Shown here one piece after another: positions 1 to 11,159 of a stretch of 64,000 nucleotides of DNA. A model generated the notes under the pieces. It made no database searches. It was not told where the DNA came from and saw only the letters and a program-made list of their open reading frames with translations. Origin of the DNA: Symsagittifera roscoffensis (taxonomy: Eukaryota; Xenacoelomorpha; Acoela; Convolutidae). The position numbers and the translations under genes were made by a program. The stretch spans positions 75,279,345-75,343,344 of the forward strand of contig NC_087065.1 in assembly GCF_963678635.1 (NCBI RefSeq), written 5' to 3'. How positions within the stretch are numbered: position 1 is the stretch's first letter; each line of letters opens with the position of its first letter.

Positions 1-640
1 AGAATTATTGATACCAGAGCCGATAAACCTATCTATAATTGTGAAACCTCATTTTTTTCTTAAGCTCCTGCACACAGCGGCATTTTTTTTTACGGTTGTG
101 GCCCAGATACGCGCATTTGCGATCGCCCGATAGAAAAGTAATTTCCCCTTTGGAGCTTGAAGTAGTCGAGCCAAAGCTCTTCCAGATTTTCGAAAAAATC
201 ATTTCTTTCCTTTGAGAAATCAATCCACTCGACAGCAGCAAATCCGTAAAGAAATTATTTAAAAGCAATATATTTCCCTTTCACAGAACCAAATGGTCTT
301 TTACGCCCAACTGGTCTTATTTGGCGTGTTGCAGAAACCAGTTTCGAAGCCATATTTTTATTAGATGGTCGCCAGCATTTGGTTAATTTTGTCGTTTGCA
401 TCTTCATCTCAATTTTCACCATCAGTCGTTTAGTTTTAAGCGTGCTGTCACTCAATTCGCCTTTTTGAAACTGAAATCAATTCTACGTGAAATCGAAAAC
501 AAATACGTTCCATGTCGAAAACTCATAGCTGATTATATGAAAAACGTGACGTTGGATCTCCCACTAGAGTGTTTAGGGTACTGAAAGTCTCCCTTTTTTC
601 ATTACAGAGTTGACTTTTTTGACCGCTTTTTTGCATTAGT
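1..640. other. Unassigned sequence, no recognised gene
   Basis: Only short open frames are present: 79 aa at 29-268 and 66 aa at 255-455 on the minus strand, and 62 aa at 396-584 on the plus strand. The minus-strand frames are lysine/arginine rich and overlap one another in different frames. I recognise no domain. The segment lies just upstream of a BEL/Pao integrase remnant, so part of it may be older BEL sequence, but nothing in it shows this directly. Confidence 0.4.
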
Positions 641-1370
641 CCGCGTTGAGAGATGCAGTAGGGTTTTCTCGAGTGATCCATTTCAAAATTGTACCTGCTA
701 TGGATGACAACTCATGTGTCATGGGTTTTGAGATACTCATTGCCCGCCGAGCAACTCCGTCTGTCATCTGTTGGGATATTGAAACAAACTTCCAGGCTTC
801 CAGCGGCATAGTACATAGGAGCATAGTTGGAAATACAATCCACCTAGTGCGCCCCATCATGGTGGCTCATTTTAGCGTCGTGTAAGGTCCTGCAAGCGTG
901 CATTCTACTCGAAACATGGAACCCGCAAACTAATGCCAGAAATACTTAACACAACGTTCTGCTTAGTTGAACAATCCTCAAATGCAAGACCACTGACTCC
1001 AGTGAACATTTATCCGGATAGCTTAGAAGCTATTACGTCTAACCACTTACTGCTTGGTAAGCCACCAGCGACATTTGCTTTCTTGAGCTTTGACGAAAAG
1101 TTCAACCATAGAAAACCTCTTTAACGTGCTCAGCATATGCAAATTCATTATGGTAATAATGGCTAGGCGAGTATGTGCCAAGTCTCAATAAGTGAGCCAA
1201 CTGGAACTCCCCTCAAGAACAGGAACTCAAGACAGGCGATTTACTGAGGATAGTAGAGTTCACCAACCCCCGAGGTTTTTATCTTTTAGCCCGTTTTAGA
1301 ACGCTCGATTTCGGACAAGTCGGTGCTGCTCAATCCGAAGTACTAAAAACTTGCAGTACTCAAACTAAAA
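640..1370 (+). pseudogene. BEL/Pao pol remnant: integrase core and DUF5641 tail
   Basis: Three frames joined by frameshifts give the 3' end of a BEL/Pao pol gene. 646-885 carries integrase-core sequence (IVPAMDDNSCVMGFE, then TPSVI and ETNFQAS, where the usual catalytic SDNGTNF is degraded). 933-1124 carries NARPLTPVNIYPDSLEAI and NHLLLGKP, the signature after the last catalytic glutamate in Pao integrases. 1201-1360 encodes ELKTGDLLRIVEFTNPRGF, the start of the DUF5641 domain that ends Pao polyproteins. No single frame spans it and the catalytic core is broken, so it is inactive. The tail is the closest relative in this window of the six short DUF5641 pieces between 27.4 and 46.5 kb, and it shows their pre-fusion context (CCTCAA before GAACAGGAACTC). 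Confidence 0.8.
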
Positions 1371-1660
1371 TATGACAGTACCCTTCTGGCAGTGAAACTT
1401 GCGCCTGTCCTCGCTTCTTTGGAGGTGAAAGATGCTGCAAGCAAATAACTGGCTGCCGACGAAAATCCTCGCAATCATTGGTTTTTGTTCAATTTTTCGT
1501 CTAACTAAAGTTGATTGCGCTGTTTCGAAATTCCAAAGAATCACTCTGCAAAAAACATGGTACCGTACGCATAAATTTTTTCGGAATGTTAGAGCAATTT
1601 TAGAAAGCATGGTACAGCATGGTTATCCAACCAATCCTTAGGTTTGATTACGATCAATTC

Positions 1661-2864
1661 ATCAAAATTGGCTCTCGTGGACATACTCTAGAAAACACTG
1701 TCAACAAATCCTTCAATCTTACTCTTCTTGTACTGAAGATAGCACAAAATCTAAAGTGTTATGTTTCTTATATCTGTTGGTTTTTGATATCATTCGAAGA
1801 AATCAATCAAAACGCAGCGCGTATTTGATATCATTGAAAACATTTTTGTTTTGTTTTAGGTACTAATTTGATTTTATTACTAATTACGATTGCGATAAGC
1901 AAAAGTTTTGCGATTGGGTACAAGAATTTTTTTCCCGGAATCAAGTATGTTCACAAAATTTTTTTTGTCTAGACTCAATTCCTGGAAGCCAATTTGCTAC
2001 AAAAACCGCTAAATTCTCCCAATACAAAATTAACCTCTTATCTCGGTTGAAATTTTACGATCAATTTGTTAAATTTTCATTTCTTTGTTTTTTTGTTGTT
2101 CCTTATTTTCGGCTTTAAGGTTTCGGTCTTCTTTATATCAATTTTATGGCCTCATTTTGCGTTATACTGTACGACGAGCGGAATTTTTGTTTGCGAGTAT
2201 TGTTTTGAGGATGAGAGGGATTAAAAAAAACTTTTGACTTAATGTTTCGAATTTTTTTTTTCGACTTTTTAAACTTTTTTCGGGTTTGCAGTTTTCAGTC
2301 ACTTTTATGGCAACCTCACGGCCTCATGTTGCTCTGTTTTTAGTCAAACTAATTTTTTTTGATTGGGTTAGTTTTGACTGCAAGCGGGTATTAACAAAGT
2401 TATTTTATCCTCAAATTTTTTTGTCCTTCGTTTGTTTTATTTTCTCTTTGTCTTGTTTTAATAAGTTTTAAGAAATTTTATGATAGGATACAGTTCGTTA
2501 CTAGAGCTCAATTACGCGCTTTACAAACACCACTTACACGCTTTCATGATTAATGATTCAAAGTTTGAATTGAAATTACGGTCAACTGCAAATGATGACT
2601 GTTCTTTTGAGAAGTTATAGCAGTACTCTTGATGATGCTAATTAATCAAACTTCAGAGGTTTTTAGGCAATTATGGCTTTGAAGTAGCAACCACGCCTGA
2701 AAAAAACAAACCTGGTTGGATCAATTTCAGGCATATCTGCTTTTTTAAGGACGAAGAATTTTTATAGAGAAAATTTTCGGCCTAGTGTTTGTCTGATTAA
2801 GTTTTGTCGCCTAATTGTTGGGTTAAATTTATTAAGTAAGCGACTCTCAGAAAACCATATGGTT
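1661..2864. repeat. Direct duplicate module S, copy 1
   Basis: This stretch reappears almost unchanged at 5830-7026, an offset of about 4,169 bp. It opens with ATCAAAATTGGCTCTCGTGG, includes a short open frame (1619-1828), and then T-rich non-coding sequence with the landmark GTACGACGAGCGGAATTTTTG. The same landmark and neighbouring sequence recur in diverged form near 51430 and 61810. It ends directly upstream of RLE-LINE sequence in both copies, so it may include the LINE 5' untranslated region. No protein is recognised. Confidence 0.75.
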
Positions 2865-4720
2865 TCAATGTCGTTTCAATTTGAAAAGCTCAGCTTAACT
2901 TAATTTAGATTTTAGTAATGCATATAATTCACTTAATAGAGAAACTATGTTGAATTACGTTTTTTCGGACCACCCGGAGTTGTACAAATATACTCACTGC
3001 GCCTACAGTAAACCGAGTTATCTTTCTTGCGGAATTTCCATCATTATTTCTTAGGACGGAACACAACAAGGTGATCCCCAGGCTCCGCCACTTTTTGCTG
3101 AAACAATACAGACTCTAAAAGAAAAAAAGTAGCGTGAATCTAAAATAAAGGTTTGGTTTTTAGATGATGGAAACCTAGCCGACGACTACAAGATAGTGCT
3201 CCGAGACTTTAAAAAAAACTGAAATCAGAAACAGACTATGGGTTAAGCCTAAACACAGAATAAAAAGAAAGCTATGTTTTCTATGACAGACCACAAGTGC
3301 AAAGTACAACAGAATAAAAGGTAAATTTCAAAACTAATGGCCAAAAATAAAAATCAAATTCAAAAATGAACTTGTAGACTTGAGCTCCCTGATAGGCGAA
3401 TCTGGTCGAAGAAAACTGCTAAATGAAAAAATACCAGAGCTGGATGAAATTTTGGAGTTTATTGTCAAGCTGGATGCACATTATGGTTTTCATCTCCAAA
3501 AAAATTGCTTTAGCATGCCGAAACTCCTATTTTTTTGGGTACCAGTCCTTGTTTTTTGCTTAGTGATTTTTGGAAAAATACGATCAAATAACAAGGAACT
3601 TTTTTGGAAGGTAACAAACGTGAAAATGAATAATAGCCAAAATTTGCAAGCAGTTCACCCAGCAGCCAAAAATGGCTTGGGTCTATCTTGCGCTCAACTT
3701 CTAGCTTTACCCGCTTTTTTTAGCCTCAGCAGTAGGAGCGAAAGCTACCTTAAGTGAATTTTTTGAGATTAAGCACGAGGATTTAACATTTAATGATGCA
3801 TTAGAACTTTGGTTTAATTCAGAAAATTGTGAACTAGCTCCAGAAAACTGAAAACTAAAAAAAATGGTCGGAGCCCGTTTTTGATAAAGAAATTTCTTAA
3901 ATGACTTTGAAACTAGAACCTACTGAAGTAAAAAGCTTAAATGCTTGCCAGGATAAACTCGGATTGCAATGGTTGAATGTCATACCGTGTCAAAATTTAA
4001 GATTGAACTTGTCAAATCAGCAGCTTAGAATTGCAATTGAACTACTCCTAGGTTCAAAAAATTGTGAAAAACATAGATGCGTTTGCAAAAGAAAGTCGAA
4101 ACCGAAGATGGATGGCATGGCCTATCTTGTCTCAAAAGGACAGCGAGATTCTCTGGGCACTCACATTGGAATGCCCTTATAAAGTGAAGTCTCGCATTCA
4201 CTCACATTTTTTCTGTCTTATAGCAACGACACCTCCACAGGACAGATAAGAAGCGACCAGACGGTTTGACGCTCGTCCCATGGGCTGTTGGTAGGCAATT
4301 GCAACGGTAATTGACTCCCTGGCCCCTAGGTGAATAAGCGCAGGCTCAGTTTGTAATATCGATTCGATCGAAAATCTGACAAATATAGGGGTTTAGTTGA
4401 AGATGGATATATTTTTCAAGCAAAAGTTTTTGAAGTTCAGGGTGCCATCGGCCCAAGAACTGAGATTTCTCAGAATGAGCTTTGTAAGAACTTGTGCAAG
4501 TGTACGGAGGAACCCAGGACAGGTAGCTTTCTTAAGCAGAGAATACCTCTCGCAATACAGGCTGCAAACGCTGCCTGTGTACTGGGCACTTTTAATGAAC
4601 TACTTTCAAAATTACTTTCAAACTACTTTCAAAATCAAACTACTTTTGAATTTCATTTTATGGAGTCAAGGGAACAAAAGCGCATCTTTTTATGAGTATA
4701 TGATAGACCCGTAGCCTCAC
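2865..4720 (+). pseudogene. RLE-type LINE pol, copy 0 (internally deleted)
   Basis: The fragment carries the RT palm and the C-terminal endonuclease of a non-LTR retrotransposon. Around 2950-3060 are ELYKYTHCAYSKPSYLSCG and, from about 3055, DGTQQGDPQAPPLFA (RT motif B). FLDDGNLADDY near 3160 is motif C with both aspartates. 3380-3757 covers the thumb (LDAHYGFHLQKNCF), and 3901-4250 the region leading to the zinc-knuckle-like C-x-C...HGLSC and RPDG motifs of restriction-like endonucleases. 4397-4714 gives the tail (NPGQVAFLSREYLSQ in a shifted frame). Stops and frameshifts are frequent. Compared with copy 1 (7030 onward) about 0.94 kb encoding the N-terminal region and RT fingers is missing after CAATGTC at 2864. 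Family placement (R2/R4/NeSL-like group) is inference from the RLE signature. Confidence 0.7.
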
Positions 4721-4749
4721 ATAAGGTCAGTTTTTTGAGTCACCTTCAA

Positions 4750-5262
4750 CTCTGGTTTATTCTGTGTAGGTGTTAGTTCTCAATCTGGTTGGCTTGGTCA
4801 ACTCTCTGTACTTTTATCCACATTACTTTCTGCTATTCCATATCTAGAAAAACACAAGAATTTCGACTGAAAAATGTGATGACGGTACTCCTAACTGAAA
4901 CCTCGGTTAATATGATATTTTTGACGCCAACTGTAGAAAATCTTTAACTCTTGTAGTAGGTTTGTTGATATCGCTTTCAGTTTTTTTTGGCACACTTGTT
5001 TTTTGAGAAAGTTCTTGACTGTAAATGTCAACTCCGACCAGCACCTGTTTTCATTTCAAAATGGGAAATTTCCGCTTCAAAATTTGTCGGCATGTTGTTT
5101 GTTTTTCATGTTTGGTTGGTTTTTTTGCTTTGTACCGGATGTTTGCTCTTAGTATTTTTCTTCTAATTGAAAGAGTTATGATGTGTTAGTGTAATTTGTA
5201 AACTATTCATGTTTGTAGTTGTTCCGACAATTGAAAAAGGTGTGCAACTTTGTATTCGGGTG
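4750..5262. repeat. Module Q, copy in unit 0
   Basis: This non-coding module recurs after every RLE-LINE 3' end in the window (about 26590, 29530, 32470, 37040) and also directly after PLE ends at 42435 and 45372. It starts near GAGAATTTCGACTGA and includes TCCGACCAGCACCTG and TTGTCGGCATGTTG. It contains short unrelated open frames on both strands that shift between copies, so I do not treat it as coding. Confidence 0.7.
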
Positions 5263-5266
5263 TAGT

Positions 5267-5803
5267 CTAATTTTTTGTTTTCGTTTTTCATTCAAAACGA
5301 GCTACAAAAATTAATCATCGGATTGGTTTGAGTGATATATCATAAATAAGCCCTGTCGGCCGTCGTTCAAACGACACTAAAGAAATCAAAAAAAAAAATT
5401 CCCAGTGTGGAGAAAAAAAAACGGTTTGAATATTTTATTTTTTCGCTTTATTTTTTTGACGAAAGCTAGCAATCAGGCTTACAACAGCTTAATTAGAAGA
5501 AATTTGAAAATCAAGCCCTAAAAATTTAACTTCAAAAACTTATTTCTTTCTTAAAGTTAAATTTTTAGGGCTTGATTTTCAAATTTCTTCTAGATAAGCC
5601 TGATTGCTAGCTTTCGTATATGAAATAAAGCGAAAAAAAAATATTCAAACCGTTTTTTTCTCCACACTGAGAATTTTTTTTCGATTTCTTTAGTGTCGTT
5701 TGAACGACGGCCGACAGGGCTTATTTATGATATATCACTCAAACCAATCCAATGATTAATTTTTGTAGCTCGTTTTGCGTGAAAAACGAAAAGAAAAAGT
5801 TAG
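5267..5803. repeat. 537-bp near-perfect palindrome (full module P)
   Basis: The left arm 5267-5532 is repeated inverted at 5553-5803 with a roughly 20-bp loop at about 5543. Landmarks on the left (CAGTGTGGAG, GACGAAAGCTAGCAATCAGG, ATCAAGCCCTAAAAATTTAA) reappear in reverse complement on the right. Arms match apart from scattered substitutions and short indels. No coding potential is visible. The other copies of this module keep only the inner part of the right arm. It resembles a foldback MITE, but flanking target duplications are not evident because both flanks are also repeats. Confidence 0.9.
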
Positions 5804-5829
5804 TCTTTTTATCAAAATTACCCTTTTTC

Positions 5830-7026
5830 ATCAAAATTGGCTCTCGTGGACATACTCTGGAAAACACTTTTAACAGTTCCTTCAATCTTACTCTTCTTGT
5901 ACTGAAGATGGCACAAAATCTAAAGTGTTATGTATCTTATATCTGTCGGTTTTTGATGTCATTCGAAGAAATCAATCAAAACGCAGCGCATTTTTGATAT
6001 CATTGAAAACATTTGTTTCGTTTTAGGTACTAATTTGATTTTATTACTAATTACGATTGCGATAAGCAAAAGTTTTGCGATTGGGTACAAGAATTTTTTT
6101 CCCGGAATCAAGTATGTTCACAAAATTTTTTTTGTCTAGACTCAATTTCTGGAAGCCAATTTGCTACAAAAACCGCTAAATTCTCCCAATACAAAATTAA
6201 CCTCTTATCTCGGTTGAAATTTTACGATCAATTTGTTAAATTTTCATTTCTTTGTTTTTTTGTTGTTCCTTATTTTCGGCTTTAAGGTTTCGGGCTTCTT
6301 TATATCAATTTTATGGCCTCATTTTGCGTTATACTGTACGACGAGCGGAATTTTTGTTTGCGAGTATTGTTTTGAGGATGAGGGGTATTAAAAAAACTTT
6401 TGACGTAATGTTTTGAATTTTTTTTTCGACTATATAGTTTTTTTTTGGGTTTGCAGTTTTCAGTCACTTTTATGGCGACCTAACGGCCTCATGTTGCTCT
6501 GTTTTTCAATCAAACTAATTTTTTTTGATTGGGTTAGTTTTGACTGCAAGCGGGTATTAACAAAATTATTTTAGTCTCAATTTTTTTTGTCCTTCGTTTG
6601 TTTTATTTTCTCTTTGTCTTGTTTTAATAGGTTTTAACAAATTTTATAATAGGATACAGTTCGTTACTAGAGCTCAATTACGCGCACTACAAGCACCACT
6701 TACATGCTTTCATGATTAATGATTCAAAGTTTGAATTGAGATTACGGTCAACTGCAAATGATGACAGTTCTTTTGAGAAGATATAGCAGTACTCTTGATG
6801 ATGCTAATTAAATCAAACTTTAAAGGTTTTTAGGCAATTATGGCTTTGAAGTAGCAACTACGCCTGAAAAAACAAACCTGGTTGGATCAATTTCAGGCAG
6901 ATCTGCTTTTTTAAGGACGAAGAAATTTTATACAGAAAATTTTTGGCCTAAGGTTTGTCTGATTAAGTTTTGTCGCCTAACTGTTGGGTTAAATTTATTA
7001 AGTAAGCGACTCTCAGAAAACCCAAT
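5830..7026. repeat. Direct duplicate module S, copy 2
   Basis: Second copy of the 1661-2864 module, starting at the same ATCAAAATTGG motif just outside the large palindrome. It differs from copy 1 by scattered substitutions and small indels. It leads into the more complete LINE copy at 7030. Confidence 0.75.
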
Positions 7027-7029
7027 GGT

Positions 7030-8570
7030 TTCAATGTCCTATGTGTTTTGATGTTAAGTCTGTCATTGATGCTTCAGTTGGCGATGACTTATTGCTAGAT
7101 AATTATGTAAATACAGACATTTCAATAGTTCGAGTGCTCAAGAGAGTACCTAAGGACTCGCGTGTTCCCTTGGCAGATAGTCTTTTAGATAAAATGAATG
7201 TTATTTTCTACAATGAGAAAATGTTACTTTTTGGCTGGTTTTTCTGACGTCTTTCTTGTTTTTTTTCTGCAAGAACGCAAGAGAAGTTGTCGTAAGCAAA
7301 CGACAGCTATGAGTTCTTTAAAAAACAAGAAAATTAGAGCTAAAATTGTTTCACTGCCTAAACCCCTCTTCTCACGGGTTAAGCCCGCCCCTGAGAGATC
7401 TCGAGTAGAGAATAAAGCTAATTAGCAGCAAGCTCGACGAGGGAAATATAAAGAGAAGAATAAGGCTGGCCGCTTCAGATGATACAATCGCACCTTTTTT
7501 GATTCCTAATTATAAAAAATGGGTTTTTAAACACTTAAAAAAAGCTGATATAAGTGCCCCAATCCGGAAAACGTCGAGAATTTTTTTGTCGTAACTGAGT
7601 TTGAGGTGTACAAAGCAATTATTTTTTTCCCAAATGGTTCGGGAGGCGGTTCGGACAAGATTGTTCTCCAAATTTTAAAGAACTGATCAGTAAATCTAAC
7701 GGCAAAGCGAGGCTCATTTTCTTGAAATCCCTTATTACGCTCCTAAACTTTATAGGTGAAGAAAAATTACCCGAACAACTAAGAACTTTCTGTTTTAGAG
7801 GAAAAACTATCGCCCTCGTATAAAAAGACGGAAGTTTGCGATCAATTGTCATCGGCAACACGCTCAGACGCATCGTGTCTAACTTCGTAGGAAGCGAGAG
7901 AGTTTTCAAGTGAGATGTGTTACTGAATGAGGAGCTGAAGTTGCTGCACTCCTTGAGAAATCTGATAGATCGTGATGAAAAAGTTTTCAAAAACCTCAGT
8001 TTAACTGGAAATAAAATTTTAGTAATGCATTTAATTCACTTAATAGAGAAACTATGTTGAATTACGTTTCTTCGGACCGCCCGGAGTTGTACAAATATAC
8101 TCACTGCGCCTACAGTAAACCGAGTTATCTTTCTTCCGAAATTTCCATCATTATTTCTTAGGACGGAACACAACAAGGTGATCCCGAGGCTCCACCGCTT
8201 TTTGCTGAAACAATACAGACTCTAAAAGAAAAAAAAAAGTAGCGTGAATCTAAGATAAAGGTTTGGTTTTTAGATGACGGAAACCTAGCCGACGACTACA
8301 AGATAGTGCTCTGAGACTTTAAAAAACACTGAAATCAGAAAAAGACTATGGGTTAAGCCTAAACACAGAATAAAAAGAAAGCTATGTTTTCTATGACAGA
8401 CCACAACTGCAAAGTACAACAGAATTAAAGGCAAATTTCAAAAAAAAATGGCATAAAATAAAAAAAAATTCTAAGATGAATTGTAATCTTGAGCTCCCTG
8501 ATAGGCAAATCTTGTCAAAGAAAACTGCTAAATGAAAAAATTCCAGAGCTGGATGAAATTTTGGAGGTTA
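7030..8570 (+). pseudogene. RLE-type LINE pol, copy 1, 5' part (interrupted)
   Basis: 7041-7247 encodes the N-terminal conserved stretch (CFDVKSVIDASVGDD, VLKRVPKDSRVPLADSLL), followed by a basic linker (7198-7425, SSLKNKKIRAKIVSLPKPLF). Around 7625-7900 are the RT finger motifs (PNGSGGGSDKIVLQI, then LRSIVIGNTLRRIVSN in a shifted frame), and at 8160-8290 motif B (DGTQQGDPEAPPLFA) and motif C (FLDDGNLADDY). Several stops and frameshifts break the frame, for example before LISKSNGKARL. The gene is cut at 8570 inside the thumb (IPELDEILEV) by the giant inverted-repeat element and resumes at 25253. Confidence 0.7.
8564..8570. other. Left target-site duplication, GAGGTTA
   Basis: GAGGTTA immediately precedes the left tip of the giant inverted-repeat element and is repeated at 25253-25259. 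Undisturbed LINE copies contain one occurrence (near 28184 and 31121). Eight bases would also match with one mismatch (G/T), which would suit hAT-type or P-type insertion; seven are exact. Confidence 0.8.
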
Positions 8571-8608
8571 GTAGTATGTTTATAGTGCGTTAGGATCGGG
8601 GGGGGGGG
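8571..8608 (+). repeat. Left terminal tip and 11-nt G tract
   Basis: 27-bp tip (8571-8597) followed by G x 11 (8598-8608). The right tip differs at three adjacent positions (8-10). Confidence 0.85.
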
Positions 8609-8611
8609 TTG

Positions 8612-8766
8612 TCATACATGGATGACCATTAGGTATAAATCATAATGGTCACCATGTATTAATTGATCAGCAATGGTCACCATGTAATAATCCTAATTGT
8701 CACCATGTATAATTTTATACCTAATTTTCACCATGTTTAATTTTAAACCTAATAGTCCGCATGTAA
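8612..8766. repeat. Left subterminal repeat cluster
   Basis: Six imperfect copies of a 23-30 bp unit lie in tandem, each with a core close to GGTCACCATGTA followed by an A/T stretch such as TTTTATACCTAAT. The core contains the palindrome GGTnACC in some copies. Repeats in this position commonly serve as transposase binding sites in DNA transposons; that role is inferred here. Confidence 0.8.
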
Positions 8767-9016
8767 AACTTCGGTATATTATTGAGTATTCCCACTGAAC
8801 GTTGTGGAAACCGGAATGGAATTAGGGTTTGGTCGGTGCATGTTTTCCCTTCTAAAGTTTGGAGGTATTGGCTTGTTTACATGTAAAATGACGTTATATA
8901 CCTATTATATGCAATCAGTTGAACCTAATGCAACCAAACTATATGGTATATAGGAAAGCACCAGATTTTGGCAGCGTAGCTTAACTGTTGGCTGCGGTGA
9001 ACAATTTCCTTCAAAA

Positions 9017-9139
9017 ATGCATGTTTTATTGCTGAATCTCGAAGAGAGGAAAATTCGTCAATTGCCGCGGCCGCCACCTCTATTTAGGCAAAAACTAATG
9101 ATCAATTTGACCGACATAAGAATGAAAAAATTACTCTAA
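9017..9139 (+). CDS. Short arm ORF a, left copy (40 aa), unrecognised
   Basis: Opens with MHVLLLNLEERKIRQLPRPP and includes an isolated GC-rich patch (GCCGCGGCCGCC) in otherwise AT-rich sequence. The right arm holds a 54-aa version at 24642-24806. The left copy is shortened by a roughly 50-bp deletion that changes its C-terminus. It is followed about 55 bp later by a possible splice acceptor (TTGTCTACAG, ending at 9191), so it could be a first exon. No family recognised. Confidence 0.25.
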   Translation: MHVLLLNLEERKIRQLPRPPPLFRQKLMINLTDIRMKKLL

Positions 9140-9262
9140 AATAATGAAATTGGCTTGAAAATTTCGACATTTCCATTTTCCTTGTCTACAGGAGACTGAA
9201 AAAACGTCTGAAATCTATGACAAAAGCTTTGATTTTATAGAAAAGTTGAAAGAGCTAATAAG

Positions 9263-9538
9263 TTGAAGTGGCTAAAGATCTTGAAAAACGAGAACACTGA
9301 TGAAAGCAAAAAGTGCCAATTAATTTTGCTGCAGCCATTTCTAAGACTTGCATATACCACTTTTTATAATAAAAAAGAAACAATTTTCGAGGCTTCTAGA
9401 AAACGTTTAGTACTTCATATTAATTTTATTGTGCTAATCGAATTTTTGAAATTAATCATCAAAGCGGGTCTAGTAACTGGAGGAAAACTGTTATTTGTGT
9501 GCCAATATATACGACAGAACAGAGTGACCATCGAATAA
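9263..9538 (+). CDS. Arm ORF b, left copy (open frame, about 91 codons)
   Basis: The frame has no ATG at its 5' end; it is open from about 9233 and reads KWLKILKNENTDESKK, then LLQPFLRLAYTTFYNKKE, and ends RQNRVTIE. The right arm keeps it open (24225-24509). It would make sense as an internal exon after ORF a, with AG-ending pyrimidine stretches upstream, but I recognise no domain. Confidence 0.3.
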   Translation: MKWLKILKNENTDESKKCQLILLQPFLRLAYTTFYNKKETIFEASRKRLVLHINFIVLIEFLKLIIKAGLVTGGKLLFVCQYIRQNRVTIE

Positions 9539-9973
9539 AGCAGGTGAAAATTTATTTGCGACTTTTAAGGAAAGCAGTTATTCAAATTAGAGCAATTTCA
9601 ATCGGGAAAGACTGAACGCAAACTAAGACAACTTATGGATACAAACTCAAAACTTGATATGAACTCAGAGTTATATTTTGAGCATCCAAATTTTTTGATT
9701 TTTCCTTTAAAAGAATATGCAAAAAAAATAACTTTTTAATTTGATACTACAATCTGGTCAACTGTTCTAAGTATCTTCTAATTAAGTTCAAATTGGTTTT
9801 AGCTAGAGCTTTCTATTCAAAAGTTTGAAGCGCTATCAGTTATTATCATTGATTAACCCTCTGCTCAACAAATTAAATTTTGAGTTTTTTAATATAAATC
9901 CGATCTTTCGAATGTTCCCATGATTATGCTATTGCCTCTCAAAATACGGTGGCTTTTTGACCAAAACATTTGA

Positions 9974-10195
9974 TTACTCATCTACAACTAATTGTGTTAT
10001 TAAGAGTTCAACCTTTTTTACAATAAATATGTCTGAGGTAATCCCAGCTTTCACATTCATGTTCTGATCACTAGCAGGATCAAAACAGTTCGCATCATGA
10101 TATTTCTTCTCACTTTTGCATCGATATTTGTCTTCTCTATTAACAAGACTTGTCTTCGAAAAACCGTTAGTTGTTTGAAATTGTAAGATAAAAAA
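9974..10195 (-). CDS. Arm ORF c, left copy (73 codons), unrecognised
   Basis: Reads outward and includes TSLVNREDKYRCKTEKKYHD or a close variant, then ANCFDPASDQNVNVKAGITS, ending VVDE. Composition looks protein-like (charged, two cysteines) and the frame is kept in both arms. No start codon is evident and no family is recognised; it may be a terminal exon or decayed coding sequence. Confidence 0.3.
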   Translation of the reverse strand, partial: FFILQFQTTNGFSKTSLVNREDKYRCKSEKKYHDANCFDPASDQNMNVKAGITSDIFIVKKVELLITQLVVDE

Positions 10196-10485
10196 TCAAG
10201 CCTTATCATCAACACTCTACTTGAATCTTCGGATTTCGTCAGGACGATAGCTGTTTCACACTAAGCAATGCTTTCACTCCAATTTGGCTACAGCAGTTTC
10301 CGAAAAATTGTAAGTGCCATTTTATAGTTTCAAAGCATTTCGATAAACGTCAATTATTTTGTGTTATCTTAAGCTGGAACGACTAACAAAGATATGTTTA
10401 GTTTGCCAAAATAAAATTTGTTAGACATTTTTACTTTGAGGAATTAAAATTTTGAGCCTCAATGCAGAAAGACTTGCTATTTATT

Positions 10486-10671
10486 TCAAAGAAAAAAAGC
10501 GTAAGCATTTTGAGCTATTTCATACAAAACTCTACCGACTAAATAAATCTTGAATTTAAAAAAGTGGTACTGACTGTTTATCTGATTATACAATTGCTTC
10601 ACTTCTGTGGGTTTATAAGTTTGATTCAAAACCATTGAAAATTTGTGGTTTTTTAGAGATTGATCAATCAT
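10486..10671 (-). CDS. Arm ORF d, left copy (61 aa)
   Basis: Begins MIDQSLKNHKFSMVLNQTYK and ends in YAFFL. The right copy (23103-23342) continues further, so the left copy has acquired an earlier stop. Unrecognised. Confidence 0.3.
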   Translation of the reverse strand: MIDQSLKNHKFSMVLNQTYKPTEVKQLYNQINSQYHFFKFKIYLVGRVLYEIAQNAYAFFL

Positions 10672-10685
10672 CCTTCAAATATACA

Positions 10686-10904
10686 TTACTTGTCACTGAG
10701 ACTTTGCTCGCTTACCGCCTTCAGCTCTACCAGCCGAATGTCATTTTCAACCATTCTTCTACCGATCGTGTTTGTCTGAAAATCGTGTATGTCTGATTTT
10801 CTTAAAGAAACCATAATTTTTTCTAATAATTTTGTTATCGTACATTTTATCTCTATAAGCAACAGTTCATCAAACACTTTGGACTCCATGCAATTTTGAA
10901 ACAT
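10686..10904 (-). CDS. Arm ORF e, left copy (72 aa, truncated)
   Basis: Corresponds to the C-terminal part of 22738-23088. Its N-terminal part is altered because 79 bp present in the right arm are missing here; the sequence joins CAAAATTG directly to CATGGAGTCC. Confidence 0.3.
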   Translation of the reverse strand: MFQNCMESKVFDELLLIEIKCTITKLLEKIMVSLRKSDIHDFQTNTIGRRMVENDIRLVELKAVSEQSLSDK

Positions 10905-11159
10905 TTTTCATAATCATTGACTGCTGATAAATTGAAATTATCAATGCAGCATGTGTCACTTTTTCAAATTGAATTGTTCATAATGAGGATACCTGGAAGA
11001 TCAAATATTTCGAGGAAAATCTTTTTTAAAAAATTTATCAAATTGTTTTGCAAATCAAGAAAATGAAAAAAAAACTATCTTCATACTGTCTGGTTGATTA
11101 TTCTAGAATATTCGAGAAACTTAAGAAGAAAGATAAGAAAGATTTGAATTGAGTTACAT

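Noticed and set aside
7619-7990. 123-aa minus-strand frame over the LINE RT region (also 34731-35063)
   Set aside because: Antisense shadow of the RT finger motifs on the plus strand.
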